Of a stretch of 64,000 nucleotides of DNA, positions 57,356 through 64,000 are shown one piece after another. A program made the translations under genes and the position numbers. Source of the DNA: Linanthus parryae (Eukaryota > Streptophyta > Magnoliopsida > Ericales > Polemoniaceae); the NCBI GenBank assembly GCA_023055425.1, contig JALGPY010000005.1, forward strand, positions 81,199,495 through 81,263,494, read 5' to 3'. The notes beneath the pieces are model-generated. The model searched no databases and was not told the DNA's origin. It worked only from the letters and a program-made list of their open reading frames with translations. Numbering within the stretch: position 1 is the stretch's first letter; each line of letters begins with the position of its first letter.

Positions 57356-57973
57356 TAGAAACTTATGGGGTCACCCTACCTATGGATTAGACCGGACTTG
57401 GGAAGTAATTAATATGATTAATTAATTATAAGGATCAATACGCAACTACTTGGAAACTTAGTAGGACTAATTTCCAAGTTGGACTACTCCGTGTATGGAA
57501 ATGATTAGGAGAGGGCCAATATGTAGTTAACAAGGAGTTGTTGGACTATTCCTAGTTTATTCTCACTAAGTGTGTCATAATTCTTATAACACAAAAGAGA
57601 GAGAACAAAGCAAGGAGATAACCAAGACAAGGAGGCCTTCCGACCCCCCCCCCCCCTCCACCCTTCCTCACCATCGCCAAAGAGGCACGACATATTTTGG
57701 TCTTGTTTTGAAAGATCTTCTTCTTCCTCCATTTTCCCTAACTAGCAAAAAGGCGTGAAGGATCCAGATTCAATCCTAGGAGTTGACTAGCCATAGAGAC
57801 GTGTATACTATTTCACGAGTGAAGTCATCACAGGAGACATAGAAGGTATTATGATACTTAAATTCTAACTATGGTTATGTTGTCTTTGAAGGGAGGCGAA
57901 TACCTGGACCAGTCCGATTGCATGTCTGCTATACCGTTTATAATTCGTTTCAACATGAACGCTATAAACCCTA
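57356..57973 (+). repeat. Orphan LTR fragment related to element A LTR
   Basis: It shares with the A LTR, in order, TATGGGGTCAC, GGAAGTAATTAATATGATTAA, CTTAGTAGGACTA, AGAGAGAACAAA, TAGGAGTTGA and AGTCATCACAGGAGA, and ends ATAAACCCTAC. Only the 3' half is present; there is no internal region or TSD. A run of 13 C at about 57646-57658 sits where the A LTR has its C-rich patch. Confidence 0.75.
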
Positions 57974-57979
57974 CTAGGC

Positions 57980-59167
57980 AGAATTAGGGTTCATTCCTGC
58001 GTCCAAGCTATCTGATGTAGGTCTGAAGACACTCCTGATCTTCTCCGTATTCCTGAAGTTCCTCCTGGATGCAAGTGTGGGCTTGCTGCTTCCAAAATCC
58101 TTCTTGGCCTCCAGACGAATTGCTCTCACTCTCAAAACCCTAGATTTCGGTGTGTATCTAAAGCATACGAATTATGAAGGCTAGGAAACTTATATAGTTT
58201 AAGGGAGGGACCTGGAGGAGAAAATACGAATCATGCTCCCAACTTTATTAGGACTTCTGGTTCCACCCGAACCTAGTCCAAATAAAGTTAATAACAGTTA
58301 TTACCACTAAATAACTGTTATTGCACTCCTGTCCATATTCTCAAAAATTAATATTTCGAGCTCCTGTTATTAAATACTTATTATCTCCCCATGTTAAGAT
58401 TATAGATATCCATCGATTAAATTAATTACTGCCTAATTCATTTAATCGACCTCTTCCCAATTCCTTCATCCTTACTACTAAACTTATTTGATATGTCCAG
58501 ATTACTAAGTAATCTATGTGCAGGGTTTGACATAATCAATACTTATATGCTTCGCCAAGGGGATATCATCAATCCCATGAACGGGACATGGATTCCTTCG
58601 ATATATCAATTTACACCATGGACTCAATAGTATAACCCAACTCATCGAGGTTATTGACTCCATAGGAATCTCATTCACTTGACTTGTCAAAGCAATAACT
58701 ACTAAATACATGTGCACATTGACTATCTAAGGATTAAGAGCATAAGTAATCATAATAACCATGAGACATATTTTGTCTTATTATGTCAGTACAAAGACCA
58801 TGATCTCAACTTGGTCCTGTTCAATATACAAAAATTATACTAGCACATTGAGTTGACCCTATAGTATGAACTATATTGTTTCCTGTAGCCAAGACAGACC
58901 TACTAAAACAATGTGCTACAATCGTTCCGATGGTTTGCGTAATTCCATCTAATGTGTGAACTCACAACTTTCATTCCACAAGAACCGAAGATAAGATCTT
59001 CTGTGTGTAAGCTAGACTCTACACACCAGATCTTCTACTATGTTGAACAATAAACAACTCTGCACAATAATAATATAATGCAAAAACATTGCCCAAAACC
59101 ATTCTCATAAATATCAAATTCATATAATCCAATACAAAAAGCATGGCTTTTAGTATTCAATCCAACA
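57980..59167 (-). repeat. 3' LTR of element H (about 1.19 kb)
   Basis: Read on the minus strand it begins TGTTGGATTGAATAC at 59167, directly after the tract CAGTGGGAGAT. Its lower end is estimated near 57980, where it meets the orphan plus-strand LTR fragment head-to-head. The exact end is uncertain because no TSD is visible. Confidence 0.75.
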
Positions 59168-59178
59168 ATCTCCCACTG

Positions 59179-60769
59179 AGACTCAAAGCCATGCAGCAAC
59201 ACACCTCAAACACATTCCCTCTACGTGACCATCAAAAGCCTTAGCTGTCAAACACATCGTAAATGGGTCTGCCAGGTTATCTGCTGATGCAATCTTCATC
59301 ACTGTCACATCACCTCTGTGTACGATTTCTCTAATCAAATGATACTTACGCTCTATTTGTTTTCCTTTCTTGTGAGCTCTTAGTTACCTTGAGTTTGCAA
59401 CTGTGCCGCTATTATCGCAATAAAGCGTCATAGCCAGTTGTGCACTCGGTACCACTCCAAGATCCATCAGAATGTTTCTGAGCCAAACAGCTTACTTAGC
59501 AGCTTCCGAAGCAGCCACATATTCAGCTTCCATGGTGGAATCAGAAATGCAAGACTGCTTGATGCTCTTCCAACTAATGGCTCCACCTTCTAAAGTGAAA
59601 ACATATCAAGAGGTAGACTTCCTAGAATCAGTATCTGACTGAAAATCTGAGTCTGTGTACCCAATGGGTACAAGACTATTTTCTTGGTAAACCAACATAT
59701 AGTCTCGAGTCGTTTTCAGGTACTTCAATATATGTTTCACCGTAGTCCAATGTTCTCTCCCAGGGTTAGACTGATATCTACTAACCATGCCAACAGAAAA
59801 ATAAATATCCGGTCTAGTACATAACATCGCATACGTGAGGCTTCCTACTGCAGAAGCATAAGGAACTGCTTTCATGCTTTCTACCTCATCAGGTGTCTTA
59901 GGACAATGATCCTTAGATAGACTAATTCCATGTCAGAAAGGGATTAACCCTTTCTTGGAATCCTGCATGCTAAACCTTGCAAGAACAGTATCAATATAAT
60001 TGGCTTGTGACAAGCCCAACATCCTATTTTTCTGATCTCGCATAAGCTTGATCCCTAGAACGTATGCTACTTCTCCCAAGTCTTTCATATCAAATTAACT
60101 TGATAACCATACCCTCACACTAGATAATACACCCACATTGTTTCCAATGAGCAATATATCATCAACGTAAAGTATCAAGAATACCACCACGTTTTCCTTA
60201 CACTTCTTGTACACACACGGCTCATCCGGAAATTGATCAAAATCAAAAGATTTGATTGCCTGATCAAAACGGATGTTCCATGATCTAGATGCCTGCTAAA
60301 GTCCATAAATAGACCTCTTAAGCTGGCACAACTTTTGCTCCTGGCCCTTAGCTACGAATCCATCTGGTTGCATCATATAAATGCACTCATCAAGACTTCC
60401 ATTAAGGAAAGCTGTCTTGACATCCATTTGCCAAATTTCATAATCGATATGAGCCGCAATGGACAAGAGAATCCTGATAGACTTAATCATGGCTACCGGA
60501 AAAAAAAAAATCCTCATAGTCGATCCCTTCTTTCTGAGTAAAACCTTTCGCAACAAGCCTTGCTTTGAAGGTTTCAACCTTCCCGTCTACCCCTCTCTTT
60601 TTCTTGTAAATCCACTTACATCCGATGGTTTTTACCCCATCTGTTGGATCAACAAGATCCCAGACCTGATTGGAGTACATAGACTCCATCTCAGAAATCA
60701 TAGCCTTTTTCCACTTTTCCGCATCCATACTTTCAACAGCTTCATTTTAGTTACTAGGATCAGTATAGC
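59179..60769 (-). pseudogene. Element H reverse transcriptase and RNase H, broken
   Basis: The minus-strand RT starts in [20 protein letters not shown], shifts frame near 60490 in an A run after GIDYED, continues [19 protein letters not shown] and WQMDVKTAFLNG to IYGL and a stop, and has an intact YVDD near 60155-60166. RNase H has YAMLCTRPDIYFS, YTDSDFQSDTDSRKSTS and [15 protein letters not shown] with further stops. It ends near 59190, close to the polypurine tract. Confidence 0.88.
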
Positions 60770-61163
60770 ACAACGTTTCTTACCATCAAAAGGAGCTTAC
60801 AACCTGAATCTGACGGTACGATTGGTTTCCGGGATTAGAAGTATTAGCTGGGATTGGACTAAATATAGTCCAGATATTATAGTGTTTGGTTTTTCTGTAC
60901 TAATTTTAATACTGATACTAAATAGTGAAAAAATGGTGTTTAATACCCCAAAATAATCCCCTCTTGCATGAGGGGATTAGCTGGATTGGGAGAGAGAGAT
61001 GGAGGGGAGATGGTTGTGGTGGCTGGTGATGGTGGTGTCGGGTGTGAGGAGGAAGAGAAGAAGAGAAGAAGGTTAAATAGAAGAAGAAAGAATAAAAAAA
61101 TATGAAGGTGAGTTTGCGTTTTGGAGAAGGGAAGATGGTTTGGGGAACCAAAATTTGCAGTAC
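60770..61163. other. Foreign insert replacing H integrase core
   Basis: About 390 bases unlike copia lie between the first integrase Asp region (HSDV) and the RT lead-in (TDPSN). The segment has a perfect hairpin TAATCCCCTC-ttgcat-GAGGGGATTA (60954-60979), a shorter one at 60855-60872, and two ATTAGCTGG(G)ATTGG copies (60844 and 60976). It looks like part of a small DNA transposon, but no full terminal repeats or TSD were proved. Confidence 0.5.
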
Positions 61164-61713
61164 ACATCTGAATGGATAAGCTCCAACAGTTCTTTGGCCC
61201 TATTACCCTTTGCCAAAAATGGCCTCTTGGTCCTCTTACCTTCTAAACATGACTCACATGCTGGTAGTGCCACCACTTTTAATGAACCTAATGGTCCATT
61301 CTGAACCAGCCTTTGTATTCTAATTATATTGATATGACCAAGTCGTAAATGCCAAAGATATGTTTCCGATTCTGCCTTAAAAATTTTAAATTTCTCAAAG
61401 GCCTCAGACTTATGTCGCATCAAATAAATATATCCATATCTTGAGTAATCATCAATAAAAGTAATGAAATACTCAAAACCTCCACTCGCTTGGACATTCA
61501 TTGGTCCACAAACATCTGAATGGATAAGCTCCAACAGTTCTTTAGCCCTATTACCCTTTGCCAAAAATGGCCTCTTGGTCCTCTTACCTTCTAAACATGA
61601 CTCACATGCTGGTAGTGCCACCACTTTTAATGAACCTAATGGTCCATTCTGAACCAGCCTTTGTATTCTAATTATATTGATATGACCAAGTCGTAAATGC
61701 CAAAGATATGTTT
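61164..61713. repeat. 202-bp direct repeat in H integrase
   Basis: 61164-61365 equals 61512-61713 with one visible mismatch (TTTGGCCC versus TTTAGCCC near 61194 and 61542). The start-to-start distance is 348 bases. The near identity shows a recent event compared with other lesions of H. Confidence 0.95.
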
Positions 61714-61771
61714 GGTTTATCTCGCAAGATTCCTTTCTCTTTTTAGGTAAGCTATCCGAGTTATTCAGTTC
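61164..61771 (-). pseudogene. Element H integrase N-terminal part with internal duplication
   Basis: Minus-strand reading gives CESCLEGKRTKRPFLAKGN, LIHSDVCGPMNVQASGG and FIDDYSRYGYIYLMRHKSEA, then KAESET joins back to LWHLRLGHINIIRIQ and repeats the zinc-binding part and LIHSDV before the foreign insert. The second and third catalytic acidic residues are missing. It cannot encode a working integrase. Confidence 0.88.
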
Positions 61772-62433
61772 CTATAGCTGCGCTATGGGAGTCTCAGGAT
61801 TTATAATGTAAAGACCATCCACCAATGTACCAGAACAAATAAAATGTTTATTTTTCTTAATAACAACAGAGTCATTAAAATAAACTGAATATTCATTCTT
61901 AACCAACTTAGAAACTGAAATCAAATTCATTCTAATGGAAGGTACATAAAGACCATCTTTCAAAACTAAAATCCTATCATTCCCAAAATGTAAGAAACAA
62001 ATTCCTATTGCATTTGAGCTACTTTATTCGTGTTGCCCAAGTGTAGATAAATCTCGCCATCACTAAGCTGTCTGGTTTCTTCGAACCCCTGCAATGAATT
62101 GCACACATGGTCAGTGGCTCCTGAATGTACACACTAGGTTCTAGTAGATCGAACCGCTAAACATGATTCAACTATTAGTGAAAGAGATATACCTGAGTTG
62201 TTCTGGATTGGACGAGTCAGGAACTTTGGACATTGCTTCTTCCAATGCCCTCTCTGGTTACAGAGGAAACACTTTCCTTTCGGATTTACCAATGTCCCCT
62301 GAGGAGCAAGTGCTTGCTGTGGCCCACGAGCTATTCCTTGAGGTGCCGGAGCAACCTTCCGAACTACTTCTTGTGAATCTTTTTTCTTCTTCTTAGCCCT
62401 AGGGTTAGAAGTAGAAACCTTTTCAGCCACCAT
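61772..62433 (-). pseudogene. Element H zinc knuckle and protease, broken
   Basis: The minus strand carries KGKCFLCNQRGHWKKQCPKF, a CX2CX4HX4C knuckle, in a lysine-rich context starting MVAEKVSTSNPRAKKKKK. A stop after RSTRT is followed by a protease-like VHSGATDHVC in which the catalytic Asp appears as His, then LYVPSIRMNLISVSKLVKN. Several stops are present. Confidence 0.83.
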
Positions 62434-63047
62434 TACATTAACCGGTTTCTGTAGGAGTCCCTCGCTGCTTGAAGCTCCTTTAACAATTCGGCTAAAGAAT
62501 AAGTCTTTTTGTTCATATAATAATTTAGCCGAAAACTGTTAAATGAATCAGACAACGTCATGAGCACGATATCGACCAGAGTTTCCTCATCGATTATAGC
62601 TCCAAGGATCTCTAGTTCACCTAGAAGACTTATCATCTTCAGAACATGATACCTTACAGAGGATCTTTCAACCATCTTTGTGTTCATGAGGTTTCTCATA
62701 GCAACATGCCTGGCAGCACGATCCTGATCCCTAAACATCTCTTTGAGGTTCTCCATGATCTCAAGGGCAGAGCCCATGTTCTCATGCTGATGCTGCAACA
62801 CATTATACATGGAGCCTAATATGTAGCATTTAGCCATCGGATCGGCTTTCTTCCACCTCTTATAAGGCTTGGCTTCTACCTCAGAAGCCCCTTCTAGAGG
62901 TTTTTCAGGACATTCCTCAAGAAGCACAAATTTGTAATCCTCAGCAGTTAGCACAATATTTAAATTCCTCTTCCAATCAATATAGTTTGATCCATTGAGT
63001 TTTTTTTGATTCAAGAGAATAGATAGTGGGTTGAATGAGTTTGACAT
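62433..63047 (-). pseudogene. Element H gag, nearly intact
   Basis: The 204-codon frame on the minus strand starts MSNSFNPLSILLNQKKLNG and contains NYIDWKRNLNIVLTAEDYKF and LVDIVLMTLSDSFNSFRLNY, typical of copia gag. A one-base shift near 62450 ends it early (SYRNRLM) instead of running into the zinc knuckle frame. Gag forms the particle shell. It is the best-preserved copia gag in the window. Confidence 0.87.
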
Positions 63048-64000
63048 TTTTGAACCTGAGAATCATGTAAATAAAACATATAAGGGCAATGTAAACCACC
63101 AGTAGTCTAACACACATAAAAATAGTATGCCACGATGGGTGGACGTCTACCATTCACTCTATAGTTAGACATGGTACCTTTGGTCCTGCAATGCATAGCA
63201 GTGACTCTGATGGGGAGGATACTACAACTTACATCTAAGTGTATACCATCATTTTACTTCTAAACCCCTTACCCCATTATATGCCTCTCAGATGGAGAGA
63301 TGACACATAAATAGTAATTGTTTAGAAGTATCCTCATATGAATTTATACCAGTGATATTATAGTGGTTGTGTTCGATAAGAAGGTTAAGTCCAAGGCTAA
63401 CACACACAACCAACTACATCACTTATAAATCAATGATGGAGACCGCGGGATCTAGCAGCACTAGACTCCCTCTCCCACATAGTTCTTTGAACAATTTAAT
63501 ACAAATTAAATTATTTATCCATGTTGTCCATGATTAAACATGCAAACATCCACAATAATCATACACACAGATATAATCATGCACATAAAAGAATTCAACC
63601 ACACACAGCCCAGCTATTATGGTCGGAGCTTATTTAGGCGGGTTAGCAAGATCCATCTAATCCCGGTAAGGTCGCCGAAAAACTTTTTTCGAAAATCGCC
63701 ATGCCGTCACTGTGGAAAACTTGACGATCTGCAATCTTTCGGCCATCTGTCTTCACTGATATTACAAAACCCTAGTCTCCATGGATCCCACAAATCAGTC
63801 TGTAACAGAGTACCAGAAACTGCTACAGACTTTCAATGCCACCAAGGAGCTCACATGTTCATCTAAAACAGAAATAAGAGAACCTAGGGTTTACTATTAC
63901 ATAATTTTACAGATCTTTTTCATCCACAAAAAACAGCGTGGGAACCAACACCAAATTAAACCACATACATCAAACAGTATGACCATAATAGAAGGACGCG
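63048..64000 (-). other. Element H leader, continues past window
   Basis: About 950 bases upstream of gag without a coding domain. No TGGTATCAGAGC-type primer binding site is visible, so the leader probably extends beyond the window. Small plus-strand frames here have no recognisable product. Confidence 0.5.

Larger units (their letters stand above)
57980..64000 (-). mobile_element. Minus-strand copia element H, extends past window end
   Basis: On the minus strand the order is leader, gag, zinc knuckle, protease, integrase, RT, RNase H, polypurine tract (59168-59178 reversed) and 3' LTR. gag and RNase H resemble the same copia branch as element A (Angela/Tork type). It is broken by frameshifts, a 202-bp repeat and a foreign insert. 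The 5' LTR is not seen and should lie beyond 64000. Confidence 0.87.

Noticed and set aside
57640..57662. C homopolymer as a structural signal
   Set aside because: It sits where related LTRs have a variable C-rich patch and is best read as slippage or sequencing uncertainty.
1..64000. CRISPR arrays, bacterial operons, tRNA or rRNA genes
   Set aside because: The repeats present are LTRs, microsatellites and dispersed motifs without regular spacers, and I found no cloverleaf or rRNA-like sequence.

Overview
The window is plant nuclear DNA made almost entirely of degraded, mutually nested LTR retrotransposons. No host gene, rRNA, tRNA or CRISPR array could be supported. The plant assignment rests on Ty1/copia elements of the Sirevirus type (long polypurine tracts, an env-like third reading frame, LTRs of about 1.25 kb), copia elements of the Angela/Tork type, and a Ty3/gypsy element of the Athila type. 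The species cannot be named from this sequence.

The dominant structure is a tandem duplication with a period of about 22.7 kb. Positions 1-17386 match 22714-40152 almost base for base. I saw roughly 40 substitutions, a 6-base indel, a few 1-base indels and one microsatellite length change. One complete unit is 17387-40152. The first unit enters the window partway through, so about 5.3 kb of it should lie to the left. The two units share every older insertion and inactivating lesion, so the duplication came last (or is an assembly artefact).

Within the unit the nesting can be solved from target-site duplications (TSDs). Sirevirus B is the outermost layer; its 3' LTR ends at 42775 and its 5' half is outside the window. 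Angela-like element A sits in the B reverse transcriptase (TSD GTTTA). Sirevirus C sits in the B env-like gene (TSD CTTTC). An Athila-like solo LTR, D, sits in reverse orientation in the C 5' LTR (TSD CTCAA). A second, 2.36-kb gypsy-type solo LTR sits inside D (TSD ATCTT). C is also internally chimeric: its 5' LTR stops just after the TATA box and is joined to an env-like fragment, which is joined to a gag zinc knuckle.

The right third holds a second, independent nest. Sirevirus G (43318-55627, TSD ATCTA) contains a 5'-truncated Athila-like element E (44190-51014), and a deletion has removed the facing halves of both. G is set in about 2 kb of DNA that I could not assign. From 57356 an orphan LTR fragment lies head-to-head with a minus-strand copia element H (57980 to the window end), whose integrase region carries a 202-bp direct repeat and a foreign insert.

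Every polyprotein is broken by stops, frameshifts or deletions, so no element here looks autonomous. The main points of interest are the recent duplication and its junction, the exactly resolvable multi-level nest, the chimeric 5' end of C, and a CCTTGAAA / CAAGGCCTTG motif scattered through the LTRs, untranslated regions and even the integrase-RT linker of all three Sireviruses.
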